Shown here one piece after another: positions 35,181 to 46,821 of a DNA stretch of 64,000 bases. Source of the DNA: Lamellibrachia luymesi (Eukaryota > Annelida > Polychaeta > Sabellida > Siboglinidae); the NCBI GenBank assembly GCA_009193005.1, contig SDWI01000072.1, positions 51,077 through 115,076 on the forward strand, in the 5' to 3' direction. The notes below the pieces were generated by a model. It made no database searches, was not told the origin of the DNA, and saw nothing but the letters and a program-made list of their open reading frames with translations. The translations under genes were made by a program, and so were the position numbers. Numbering within the stretch: the first letter of the stretch is position 1; each line of letters opens with the position of its first letter.

Positions 35181-38100
35181 TCACTGGTGTATATCACTGT
35201 TAGTTCGTCTGACATTCACACAGTGGTCAATGCAACTGTCGATGAGCCTGGTCATTCGGTCAGTCATGTCAGGGCTGAAGTCTTCCCCGTATATATCGAT
35301 GCAGTCGCCGCGACAGTGCAGGCGAATGTCTTCAAACTCGAGCTGGAAAGATACGTCGATTCCATTGAACAGATGAGAATATTTTACTCAACTCACGATA
35401 CATTTCAACAGATTTGTGATTCCATTTCAGATTGCAATCCGCCACTATCGGTAAAATAGTAATTATAATATGTGCGCCACAACAACTATAATAGTTTTTG
35501 CTGCGTGTAAATCCAATATAAAAGCAAATAAAAATGTAACAGCACATCTCAACCACGTTAAAAATACACGCGATATGCACAGCCTACGTCACAGCCACGT
35601 TGGGGGGGTTAAGGGGCTGCTCGTCGCTGATTGGTAAACATTGCAAACACTGATGAATATGTCAGCCTCCACGAGAAATCACATTAGACCAGAATTTCGC
35701 ACTTTTAGAACATATTCCCAGTAAATCACTTGCGTGATATTCTTGATTATAGTTGCAAATGGTTAGTTTATAGGTGCAAATGCCCAAAACAATGCCTTTC
35801 GTTTCACTTTAAGTTAAGATTATAGGAATAAGTTCACGCTGAAATATAATAAAATGTTATATTAAATATATTTTTATATTTAAAATTGGCATTTAGAACA
35901 CAAGAGACTTGGCTTCGTCAGCGGGGAAAAAAATTCAATAAAAAAGAAAAGTAGCTTGTGTGGTTAATTTTGCTATACACAACAATTACACATACAAAAG
36001 CTTATAGATGCAATTTTTTTATTTCAAGTAAAATTAGTTTTGTTGCAGAAAAGCTTTCCCACAGACTCTCTCGTTGATTTGTAAGCTGCTTTATGTATGC
36101 AACTATGAGCCACGCAGTTACGTGTTACGACACGTTAGCTTCACCGCATGCAGATATATATGTGTATGTAAACATTGATATTTCATGGAAAAAGCGTCCA
36201 TGTCTATGCGTGCAAAATGCCCCAAAAGCCTATACTGTCTGGTTTTACTAACAATACACAGACACACTCATACAAGACAATTATATACATAATATGCGCT
36301 TTGCTTTTCTGTAATAAACATTCACTGAAATGACATAACAGGCGTACGTAGAAAACCTTGCAACGTCAGAACAGTCGTGACCTTTGACCAGCCACGTCGG
36401 TGGACGGTGCTCCAGGTCACTGGCCTGATTCGATGATCGTGTTTCGCCAATGACGTTCTTATGCCATAATATTAGGCTAACCGGTGACAACGACGACCAC
36501 CACCACCAGCAGCAGCACCACCACACCCACCACCATCACCGCACCACCACCAGCAGCACCACCACACCCACACCCACCACCACCACCACCACCAGCAGCA
36601 CAACCACACCCACCACCACCACCACCACCACCACCACCACCACCACCACCACCACCACCACCACCACCACCACCACCACCACACCCACCACCAGCACCAC
36701 CACCAGCAGCAGCAGCAGCAGCAGCACGACCATCACCACCACCACCACCACTATCACCACCAGCACCACTACCACCACCATTACCACAACGCAATCACTA
36801 CTACTATTCCATTACCTTATGTTGAGGTAGATCGGTTGTTGAACTTGATTGAGCAGAGACCATCGTCGCCGTCAACACGACCAGGACACTCGCCATCTGC
36901 AACAGCAAGATGTGACGATACGTGAACGATACAAGATGTGACGATACGTGAACGATACAAGATGTGACGATACGTGAACGATACAAGATGTTATGATACG
37001 TGAACGATACAGGACACGCATTTAACAAGAGTTTACACGCGTGTAGACACGCGAATGCTTTAGGACATGTGACCGAATCCACGTTAACTGGTACAATTGA
37101 GATTGTCTACTAGACTAATTGCTGCAAAGACATGTTTCGTTGGTATAATCAGGAAGTAGGATGTATCAGGCTTTACCATGTAAAATATTCTCACCTAATC
37201 TTGATTGTAAAGCGTCGTAAAAGTGGTTTAATGTAGCACCACAAAAATGTCTTCGTAAATTAAGTTACTAATGCAGCTGTATGTCTGTTTAAGAGAAATA
37301 GTTAGACATATAAAGGTAACCATATATTTTATTGCTCAATGTGAAACATTTATCGAACAAAGAACACAGAACCACACAAGATATAAAGCGTACTGGTTGC
37401 TACAGTGATTGGTCAGAATTGGCTTCAATTGTTGTTCATTAAAAGTAATTTATTCTGGAAAACTAATTGAAGAATTACGTTTGTTTTCTCTTATAATATG
37501 ACACGAATATAATATAATATAATATAATATAATATAATATAATATAATATAATATAATATAATATAATATAATATAATATAATATAATATAATATAATAT
37601 AATACAGTATGTATTACCGTCCTTTGGTCAGGTGTCCACATGGTGCAAGTTTGTAGTTAATTACGTTAATTACATACATTAGGTTGCCTCTAGAGGGCAG
37701 TGTCATAGGCTACTAGAAAGCTTAATGTGCCTACATATTTACCAGGCAATAGTGTATGCATGTTAGCCAAACAGATATGACCAAATAGATGCGCTATGAA
37801 TATGATTTTCTATTTAAAATTGTAAATTGCATTGCAATAGTTGTCAATTACGTTACCAGACTTGCACAATGTTTGGAGAGGTATAGCTCTAATACAACAT
37901 ATATCGCTCAAATCAACGTTTTCGAAAAAAAATACTTAGAAAGCCGTGTCCCAATTTCAAATTACATTATATGCAGTGCTTAGTTTGTTGTAAAACCATA
38001 AAACCAACGCGTCTTACAAAACAAGTTATCTTGAAAAGATTGCTATCAAATGACACTAAAAGCTGAAACCAACCACCAGAAACACGTGCAAACAGAGACG

Positions 38101-39422
38101 GAGCTTGAAATGGGCAAAGGTAAACCTGGCTTTCAAACAAACCCGGTCAAAACCGGTGCAATAAATAATAGGTCTATTTTCTCACCGGTTTCTCTGAGCT
38201 AAATTCCGCAACAAACACTATTCATGCTATAGGTGCAACATTATTTTGATCACACATTATTTTGCTGAAACCTCATACCCTAGCTTGAGTCATCCAAAAT
38301 ATGACAGTTTGGATACATATTCAGTGCTGTCATGAATTAACTATAAAGGATAAATACCGACAGAAAGGAAAGAACCAGTGCTACAAACACACGCAAGAAA
38401 GGAGCATAAGAAATATTTACATGGAACACGTAAAACTTTATAGCAGCTAAAATGGATTGGACCATAGGGCATAGAACAGAACATAATAAAGGCGTACGGA
38501 ACTATGACGGAACTATGACAGGATATAGAACACATGGACACGTAACGATGTCTGGCCGGGCATAACACAGATGAAGTGACTGGGAACGGCATATTACATC
38601 GCACGGAACACATCAATGCGTAAGGATTTGTGGCACAGTTGACAGTTTCTGCAATAAGTGTTTCGGTCTACGTGTCGCTAGTTCCGTAACTTATAGACAC
38701 TGACGTCAGCTGAACTTGCCCATGTTCTCCATAAGTTGTGCACCGAGACACGGACACGTAAATACTGACTGAATTGGCCTCCTGTAGTGCGTACGCTACT
38801 TATGATTCTGTAGGTGTTATTTCGAATAAGACATGCTTATATGTTGCATGCGATGTAATCTAGATATCTAAGAACAGTTTTAACTGAACAGGACAGCTAA
38901 AACACCAGTGAGTTTACTGTAATCATACATTTAAGAACGAGTCGTCCCCCCACTGGTGGAAAATCACTCATGCATGGCATGGCGAAAGCCGCATAATACG
39001 TCAAAGGGGTGTGTGTGTGGCTGTGATATCATCCCCAGTCCCACCTGTTTTGGGGGACACCCTCTCACCTCCCAAAAAAATTTAAAGTCCCCCTCCCACC
39101 AATCCCACCTCTAGCCTATTTTTGTGGTTAACCACCCACTTCTCACCATTTTTTAGGACCAACCTCCCACCTCCCACCTCCCACCTCCCACCTCCCACCT
39201 CCGGCTACTTACGGCTGAAACTCCATATGATATAAGTTCAACTTATAACCGTCGTAGGTTATATATTGAGATACGTTCAGACGGGAAAACGTACAGCTGA
39301 GACTGTCTAGTATGGCATACCGTCTTACACGTGGGATAAAGAGTGACCTGTATGACGAGCAGTCACTTAAATAAGAGTGACCCGTACGACGAGCAGTCAC
39401 TTACCAGGAGTGACGTCTTCAT
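35181..39422 (-). CDS. Secreted four-cysteine peptide, family copy D (intact, 86 aa)
   Basis: Minus-strand exons are 39405-39422, 36816-36896 and 35181-35342, all phase 0. Donors are GTAAGT and GTAATG; acceptors are TTGCAG and TTCCAG. Exon 1 encodes MKTSLL. Exon 2 encodes MASVLVVLTATMVSA, a good signal-peptide core with likely cleavage after VSA, then QSSSTTDLPQHK. Exon 3 carries C43, C47, C70 and C74, as C-x3-C-x22-C-x3-C (HCRGDC and SCIDHC). Compared with A and B, about 46 bp after the last Cys codon region is deleted. This removes the Lys/Glu tail, shifts frame and gives a short ending, RRTNSDIHQ. It is divergently paired with copy B, 404 bp between start codons. Function is unknown. Confidence 0.8.
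36487..36785. repeat. (CCA)n/(CAG)n triplet array, intron 2 of copy D
   Basis: About 300 bp of CCA with CAG and CCC interruptions lies just inside the exon 2 donor of copy D (GGT on the gene strand). Long open frames across it in all frames are low-complexity artefacts. Confidence 0.95.
36905..37012 (-). repeat. 26-bp minisatellite before the exon 2 acceptor of copy D, 4 units
   Basis: This is the reverse complement of the array at 32078-32262, in the same position relative to the acceptor. Confidence 0.9.
37505..37605. repeat. (AATAT)n pentanucleotide microsatellite
   Basis: About 20 units of TAATA lie inside intron 1 of copy D. Confidence 0.95.
37610..39110. other. Rest of intron 1 of copy D, nothing recognised
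   Basis: Mixed AT-rich DNA with no coding signal. A C-rich stretch with (CTCCCAC)n lies at its gene-proximal end (39040-39205). Confidence 0.5.
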
Positions 39423-39826
39423 GTTGTTGACGGGTCTCGCTCATTCGCTAAGTGGAACCTAGAGTGTCTTGTTTGTTTCGCTAGCGGTGATCTGACGGAA
39501 CGTTGGACAGTCATCGTCCTCATTCGGCCCACGTGTCGACGTTGGGCGTAGACGGTTTGCAATGACCTCCACCACGCACTTGAGTCGACATACTTGAGTC
39601 GCTGCTAGGTCCGCAGTTGTGATTGTCCATTGACCTTGCATAGTGTGCGACTGTAATACAACGCAGAAAGCACGGCAAGACACTCAAGTCAAAACATGCA
39701 CCAAACGTAGACATCTCGACTGAATATAAGGACGACGACTGTCCATCGGTACATCAGCTCACCCCTAGCGACACAGACACGACACACTAGGTTCAACTTG
39801 GCGAGTCAGCGGGACCCGGCAATAAC
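39423..39826. promoter_or_regulatory. Inverted-repeat divergent promoter between D and B
   Basis: The start codons of D and B face apart across 404 bp. The halves are diverged inverted repeats sharing gactgtcca, the actctaggttc/acactaggttc block and the gcgagtcagcgggacc/gcgagacccgtc leader just before ATG. The B side has TATAAGG at 39725-39731. The D side has GAATGAGG at the mirror position. The layout is the same as at 30860-31218. Confidence 0.8.
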
Positions 39827-40873
39827 ATGATGACGTCACTCCTGGTATGTGATGGCTCGCATTAAAGGTCGTTCTTTATTTGAGAAAGTCTTAACTATAC
39901 GAACCCTCTTTCTTATGATTGCATGCATACGGTGCCACGCATCCTAACGCGTTGATGCGTTCCATACGATGCAATAACTATTTATGTCTTCGTGTATTCT
40001 ATACCTTCATTGGCATCCGTCTATATCGAGAGATAATGGTACTGCGCCGTGTGTGACACCAGTGTTTTGTACTGCATCTGCTGTGAATAAAAAGCCCGAT
40101 TTTTATGTGGCAGTTTCTGTTGCAGATGGTACAGGTGTAGACAGTTTAATGTAGACGCGTGGTAGTCGATGGCTTTTCTCTCCGACGCTCTCTCCTCTTC
40201 GTCCACAGTTCATTCCTTGTTTATTCTACTTCCCTGATACCGCACCGCACATCCTGTCGCCAGTTGTTACGATCTGCTGCAGCAGTTTCCCAGGACTCGA
40301 TGCTGATCTGAACAGATTTTATAGCTCGTTTGCAAGCATCCGTGAACCGCAGAACTGCGGTCGACACGCCTTGCACCAGAGGCAAGCTTATCACAGAGGA
40401 CGCCCTTTGGAATACGTCCATCTTCCACGCGGCAGACATGGTCAAGCAAGCGGTGACGGCGCGGACTTAACCGGGCGAAAGTGCTGGGGATGTCGGCACG
40501 CTCTATTCCCTACCATAATGTGATGTCCCTATCCTCTCTTCCATGCTGTGCGCTGGCAGATATCGTTACGTGTCCTTGTGTTCTACACGCTGTCACAGGT
40601 CCTAACGACTTCATTATGCTCTATAATATGTCATATGTCTTAAAGCATTCGTGTGTCTACATGCTTGTTACATCTGGCTAAATGTGTGTCCTGTGTCGTT
40701 CACGTATCATCACATCTTGCTGTTGCAGATCGCTTTTGTTCTGGTCGTGTTGACGGTGACAATGGTTTCCGCTCAATCAAGTACAGCAACCCTTCTACCT
40801 GAACCTAGGGTAACGAAATAGTTGTAGCTATTGCGTTGTGGTGGCAGTGGTGGTTGTATTAGTAGTATGTAGT

Positions 40874-40930
<57 letters not shown>

Positions 40931-41498
40931 TCATATTAGTTGTATAAAGTCAACGAGAGAGTCTGTGTAAAAGGTTTCCTGTAACAAAACTCATTGTCCT
41001 TGAAATCACTCTGAAATCATATCTAAAGGCAATTGCAGATTAACCACACAAACAACCGTTCGTTTATATTGAATTTATTCCCGCTGACGAAGCCACGTTT
41101 CTTGTGTTTTATTTTAGATATAAAATATGTATTTTCGTTTCATCCTGAACTTACTCAGTTTATTAATATTAACACAGTTGTTGTGGCAGACATATTACAA
41201 TGTTTTACCGATACTGCGGATATCGTTATCTGGAATGGAAATGGAATCAAACGTTGAAATGTTGAAATGTGTCGTCAGTTCAATTTATAATATAATCATC
41301 AGTTTCGTTGTGTCTTCCCAGCTCCAGTTTGAAAGCCTTCGCACGCACTGTACCGGGGAGTGTTTCAGGCTGTACAACAAACAGTTCCGCGCTGACATCT
41401 CTGACAAGACCGACCGAATTATCAAGTTTATCATCAGTTGTACCGACCAGTGTGTGAATCTTATGGAAAACGCGATCGAAAAAGAACAAAATAAATAA
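39827..41498 (+). CDS. Secreted four-cysteine peptide, family copy B (91 aa, shortened tail)
   Basis: Exons are 39827-39844, 40729-40809 and 41322-41498, all phase 0. Exon 1 encodes MMTSLL. Exon 2 encodes the signal core IAFVLVVLTVTMVSA with likely cleavage after VSA. Exon 3 carries C43, C47, C73 and C77, in the pattern C-x3-C-x25-C-x3-C (HCTGEC and SCTDQC). The inter-cysteine loop is three residues longer than in A and D and very different in sequence, while HCTGEC, DQCVNLM and AIEKEQNK match A. The stop TAA at 41496-41498 stands where A has GAA. Downstream the lost acidic tail is still readable (GDSEDE...IDTRG), so this is a recent C-terminal truncation after the cysteine domain, not a clear loss of function. 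TATAAGG lies 102 bp upstream of the ATG. Confidence 0.82.
40873..40931. repeat. (GGC)n in intron 2 of copy B
   Basis: About 19 GGC triplets lie at the position corresponding to the short GGC run in copy A. Confidence 0.95.
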
Positions 41499-42300
41499 GG
41501 CGATTCAGAAGACGAAGTGATAGTGATTGACACCAGGGGACATTAGGTTTTAGTTGTTGTTGTTCTAGTTGTTGTTCTAGTTGTTTCCAGCTGACTAGTC
41601 TGTATGTTGTGGTTACTACAGTTGTATGGTGTTTCGAGGTCTCATTCAACTAGCCATTATTTTTCAGAACATTATCGCAAAGCCGACCTGTATGTGCTGG
41701 CATTGAGGGTGGTCACTGCCAAAGTGGTCGCTGCCAGGGTGGTCACTGCCAGTGTCCTCAATGGTCATTTTACGTCCCAAATTAAATGAGACAAACCGAC
41801 ATTAACGTGATCATCCGAGTCACGAGAGATACACAGTCCCCAGAGACCGGTCTTGACACCAAAGATACCCATGCCCGGTCCGGGAACTCTGTCATGTAAA
41901 GCGGATGTAAAGGCTGACCACCACCCTACGGCAGGTGTTTCAGTGGAACGTTAATTGCAATGAAAGCGATACCAGAAGACGATGTAATTAAGAGATAACG
42001 CCGTATGGCATAGGTAAGATCAACGTATAACGCAGTTTTGTTGCCGTGTTTTCGGTTATTGAAGTCGTGCCGACGAACTGCAGCCGTTATTAATCTGAGT
42101 GAGAAGTTATTGGTAACTTTATCAGCTGAAATCAGACTCTGAGATATTCCCGCAGCGGGGAGCCACCTGAAGGACAGGTACAAATACAGACAGCATAGCA
42201 TCTGTGTAGTAGCATAAAAAAATTAATATATAATACATTGTTAGTATAGTGTTGTGGGGTCGAGGTATCAACCAATCTATTACACACCACATTACACTCA

Positions 42301-42348
<48 letters not shown>

Positions 42349-42360
42349 CACACACAGCCA
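41499..42360 (+). other. 3' UTR and flank of copy B, ending in (ACGC)n
   Basis: This follows the 3' flank of copy A closely (ttgttgttctag repeats, then the ctgaaatcagactctgagat block) and ends at (CGCA)n, 42298-42350, as do the flanks at 29.4 and 50.1 kb. A small local array of the ggtggtcactgccag type is at 41705-41755. Confidence 0.8.
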
Positions 42361-42389
42361 TTGGTCCATGGCCCTTGTTTTCTTTAGTC

Positions 42390-42462
42390 CAGTATTTTTC
42401 CGTTGCGCCGCTACACCGTAGCATGATAAACTAATGGGTGACTAAGCTTGCCTCCTATTTGG
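42390..42462. repeat. Short repeat shared in inverted form with 55080-55150
   Basis: The stretch with gcgccgctacaccgtagcat and actaatgggtgactaagctt is the reverse complement of sequence near 55085-55145. It is part of an unidentified interspersed repeat that begins next to the (CGCA)n. Confidence 0.6.
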
Positions 42463-43607
42463 CCTCCCCTTTGCGAGATCCTAGATAATCCACTGTACAC
42501 AGTGCACTACACACACACGCGCACTCGCACTCTCTCGGACGGCTTGTGACATCCACGCCCGCAGATTCATTCTACTATCTACAGTAATAGAAACAGAACG
42601 TCATCATGACGAAGGGAAACAACCGACTTACTCGATATAGCTGTGGAAATATGCCAGCTCGTTTGTCAGAGGAGGTCGGCAGACTCGTGTCATGCGCAGT
42701 AAATGTTTACATGTTAAGCTCCGCCTACTTTGGAAGTTTTACGGGTTCTTATGTAATTGATGCATGCTGAGAATTTATAATGTTTTATATTGATACGTGG
42801 TTATACATTGATTTACAGATAACTAGGGAAACACGCTGTAGCAATCGTCATAATTGTCACGATCCGTGTGATTAGTTTTCGTAAGTTGAACCTGACAAAA
42901 ACAAGTGCACGTGTTTTCATAAGCAAAATCAAATTACAAAATACTCATTAATCGCTACAGATATAAAGCATATTGAAATACCAACATATTCTTTGTGAAA
43001 TGTAGTATCTAAGTTTTAAAAGAACTAAAAGAACCGGATGATTAGTGTATTAATTTGTTCTTCGCATACGTTCCCATTGTCGCAAGTAATGTTCCGTGTT
43101 TTCACGTGGCTGTCACTGAAATGTATACGTCAAACAAAACGTAATAACATTATAAAATGATCGCATTATTTTCATTCATAACACTCTTGATCACATATGA
43201 ATTATTGAACAACCTTCGACAAACTGCTTGTCACTGACACTGTAAAGGTCATCCAGTGTTTGTAGAGACCTATTCACTGTTAATAGCGTAGAACGTTTGT
43301 CATAGGCGACGACACAAGGTCACAGTAATACACGTGGCTAATTAAGTGCATTCGCCTGCAAGAGTAAATTTTTTCAACCATGTTTTCGTAATATTATATT
43401 GAATTTACGGCATGTTTTCAACCTTTGGCTTTGCTTAGAAATGTATGCAGTAGGCATACAATTATTATGATTGCAAAAATTCGTCTAATTAATTATAATA
43501 TTGATTATTGTTCTAGGTCAATGCAAAAACAGCAAAATGATTAAACAAACAATCTGTAAATATAAAAATGTTTAATATGAAATTCCCGTTAAGCTACCAA
43601 AATAGGA
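42463..43607. other. No feature recognised
   Basis: AT-rich sequence without open frames, arrays or matches to other parts of the window that I can see. Confidence 0.4.
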
Positions 43608-43617
43608 CTATTTGCTT

Positions 43618-44170
43618 ATCAGCTACTACTTGTCAGTAGTGTAGGGGGGTGTAATGGTTAGAACTTATCAGCTACTACTTGTCAGTAGTGTACGGGGGGT
43701 GTAATGGTTAGAACTTATCAGCTACTACTTGTCAGTAGTGTACGGGGGTGTAATGGTTAGAACTTATCAGCCACTACTTGTCAGTAGTGTACGGGGGTGT
43801 AATGGTTAGAACTTATCAGCTTCTACTTGTCAGTAGTGTACGGAGGTGTAATGGTTAGAACTTATCAGCCACTACTTGTCAGTAGTGTAGGGGGGTGTAA
43901 TGGTTAGAACTTATCAGCCACTACTTGTCAGTAGTGTAGGGGGTGTAATGGTTAGAACTTATCAGCCACTACTTGTCAGTAGTGTAGGGGGGTGTAATGG
44001 TTAGAATTTATCAGCCACTACTTGTCAGTAGTGTAGGGGGGTGTAATGGTTAGAACTCCAGACTCTCAAACGAGAGAACCCGAGTTTCAAACCTTATAGT
44101 GCTGTTTCGAATCTTGGACAATTTCATTCATGCCACATTGCCCCAACTGTATAAATGAGTACTTGATTAT
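43618..44170 (+). mobile_element. SINE-like element whose tRNA-related head is tandemly amplified
   Basis: About nine units of roughly 50 bp, each with gtgtaatggttagaactt (box A-like) followed by an actacttgtcagtagt inverted motif, lead into one fuller copy. In that copy box A is followed by ccagactctcaaacgagaga and a box B-like gagtttcaaacc. A body with caatttcattcatgccacat and aaatgagtac follows, resembling the SINE at 60.7 kb. There is no terminator or cloverleaf of a functional tRNA. Confidence 0.65.
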
Positions 44171-44925
44171 AGACAGTGATATGTCTGAATAGTGTTTGGC
44201 AAAAAGCTTTCACAAAAGATAATTTCATTGAGTATTATTATAAAATGTACAAAGGCTAGACACAGTGAAACAGTTAACATGTAACAGTATTAAGACAAAT
44301 GGAAACTGTCTACAATGTCCCATAATGGTGCATTGTTTAAAAAAAGTCGTAACTACATCTTAAAAGTGGTTTTGGTTTCCCACAAATCAATGCAATGCTG
44401 AGTATTGAGTCCAGTTAATGCAACACATTAATGGACCAATATGAGAGTGAATAGATTCCAACATTTGTAAACAGAATAGAATAATTTTATTATTCATTTG
44501 TTTACATACATGTACCAGATTTGTTTACTTATAATAAAGATTCCCTCACGATGAATTATTTCTGTACTGTATTTTAATAATTTTGTGATTTGTGTATTAA
44601 GTTCATTTTCTAAGGCGACTGCAATGAATAATGCATAACTATTATCTGGTTTCACTGTGTTAGTTAACCAGTGCAGTTACTTTCTCTGCAATGAACATTT
44701 TGAGTAATAAAAGTCTTGACATAAGAAATTATGCAAGTTAAGAATAGCATACATATTTCTTGTGGTTATGTATTAAGTCATTTAAAAACAGATTATGCTT
44801 AATATAATTACTTTTTTATGTTATTGAATTTCTTTGTGATTAGTAAAATTTCTTTGTGTTTACGAAAATGTGTTGTGATGCTGCTACCAAAGTCTCTGGC
44901 AAAGAATGCTGCTACTGCCACGAGA
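44171..44925. other. No gene recognised
   Basis: AT-rich spacer between the SINE-like array and a C-rich array. Nothing further is seen. Confidence 0.4.
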
Positions 44926-44927
44926 GA

Positions 44928-45060
44928 GTACCCCCCCCGGCAGTACCCCCCCCCCCGGCAGTACCCCCGGCAGTACACCCCCCCCGGCAGTACCCCCGGC
45001 AGTACCCCCCCGGCAGTACCCCCGGCAGTACCCCCCCCGGCAGTACTACCCCCACCGGGC
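44928..45060. repeat. C-rich minisatellite (ccggcagtacccc), about 9 units
   Basis: Units of 12-17 bp vary in the length of the C run, giving strongly strand-asymmetric DNA (C on the plus strand). Confidence 0.92.
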
Positions 45061-45309
45061 CAGTGACAGTATTGAATTTTTATAAATTGACAAAAGCAAA
45101 GAGTACCAACAAAGTGTCAAACGTATTAATATTATAATGCACGAACGATGTTACCATCTCAGACGAGCGATTAGTTTGAGATTACGGAATGGAAGCGGAC
45201 GCCGACGAAGATCTACCTTCGCCGTCGAACGCTGTAAACAGACTGGCTCGCAACTTCCAGCGATCATTAATATGACCAGATTTTCGCGCATGTGCGATGC
45301 CTGCCAACC

Positions 45310-45715
45310 TCCTCTGCTCGTTTGTGTAACTTTTGTATGTAGTTTTTTTGTGAAATCGTCAAACTATTATATTACTTAATTTTTGGGCAAACATTAATTG
45401 AAGTGAAAATGGAAACGCTGAAAACTCGCGAATTTCAAACTTGGTGAAACCTCGTAACTTTGTTACGTGATCGGCCAGAGAATGGAAGTCACGCCCATGA
45501 TCGGCATTGACCCGCACAGTGCTTACCATTTTGGATATCCACCATTTTGAGCCTTACCAGATATAAATACTAAAGTCAATTATTTCGATTATTGAAAAAA
45601 ACGCACGTTTTATTAATAATTTGATTACGGATGTTACATAAACTATCCAAACTCTACATATTTGGACACCAACGAACCGGATTTGCGATTGGCTAAATCA
45701 GTTGAGGATGGAGTA
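45310..45715 (-). mobile_element. Interspersed non-autonomous element copy (reverse)
   Basis: This is the reverse complement of the element at 26585-27150, from the tail (cgtttgtgtaacttttgtat) to the head (gctaaatcagttgaggatgg). It lies directly left of duplicated segment copy 2. Confidence 0.75.
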
Positions 45716-46430
45716 AGCTTCGGAAGTGCGACCGACAGTCGGTGGAATTGGACCTGGCTCATCAATCTCGCAGGGTGTTTACACGACTGATTCTTTCAGC
45801 GCGACACCGTGTCGCCAAACCAATTTAGCAATTAATCGCTCGTGTAATCCGGCCTTTCGAACGCGTTCGTCGTCAGCGGGCGGTGGCTCTTAGTTGCCTC
45901 CGTCGTAACTTCCGAAGTGACGAATTGCTGCCAAAATGAACGCGGTATTGATCGAAGCCATATGAGAACGCTACATGACGGTTCCGATAGCCGGCGAGGC
46001 GACGTCACGGCCCAGTCAAATCAACAAGGACGACCGGCTAATTATGCTCGAACAAGCGTCGTTGAGTGACGCAGGTGTGACATTTACAGAGGGTGACATT
46101 TACAGAGAATGGCCGATCGAAACCCGGTCGGAGACACAGAACAAACGGACCGAGAGAGACGAGTGTTTGTTTTGTGTCCGTTTTCATGCAGAACGCAGGT
46201 AACGTCGAGTAATTGGTGATTATTCATAGCAGTTGTCACCTGCCTCGTATCGCTCTACTGCTGGACAAAACAGTCGCCTGTCTGTCGAGGACACTTTTGG
46301 AGATAAAGGAGAATCTAGGTCTACAGGCAATGCTATTATGTTAGATCATAATCAAACCGCTGGTTGCAAGAGTTAGGTCCGCTGACAACCATAATTTTAA
46401 GAACTTCGGTTACCCTGCATTTTTAATTGA
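45715..46430. repeat. Low-copy duplicated segment, copy 2 (uninterrupted)
   Basis: This matches 26375-26560 joined to 27165-27700 without the element insertion, including gcgcgacaccgt, cgtcgtaacttccgaagtga, gagggtgacatttacagaga and acagtcgcctgtct. A 75-codon open frame (45975-46202) is not open in copy 1, so coding is doubtful. Confidence 0.75.
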
Positions 46431-46439
46431 GTAACTAGA

Positions 46440-46490
<51 letters not shown>

Positions 46491-46494
46491 GTGG
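46440..46494. repeat. (GGC)n, probably intron 2 of copy E
   Basis: This GGC run resembles those just inside intron 2 of A and B. Upstream of it the peptide gene homology is replaced by the duplicated segment, so exon 2 is missing. Confidence 0.7.
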
Positions 46495-46821
46495 TTTTAG
46501 TATTCAGTCATTGAATAACTTTAATTCAGACGAAGCACCAATCAATGCATTGCTATAGAACGCATCAATGTGTTCCAATGTCACAATATCATCGCACGGT
46601 TCCTGCTACACCTGGTGTGTTGATGGGCCATCTAACTGCTGACGTTTCGTACCACGATCCAGGATGTGGTTTTCATTCACAATTAATTGATTTGTTCTTT
46701 TGACAAAGGCTAAATCCAAGCACCATCTTCACAATTTTTGACAGTTGGACCTTCGAAGCTGCCTGGACAATGACGTCACTTCGTACAGCTCGCCAAAAGC
46801 TAGCATATGACGTAGATTAAC

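Noticed and set aside
36450..36830. Open frames encoding poly-Thr, poly-Pro, poly-Gly and poly-Trp
   Set aside because: Products of the (CCA)n array in all six frames; the array is in intron 2 of copy D.
44045..44095. Possible tRNA gene
   Set aside because: Box A- and B-like motifs are present, but no acceptor stem closes and the sequence continues into a SINE body.
45975..46202. 75-codon frame in duplicated segment copy 2
   Set aside because: The paralogous segment at 27.25-27.5 kb is not open in this frame, so coding is not conserved.
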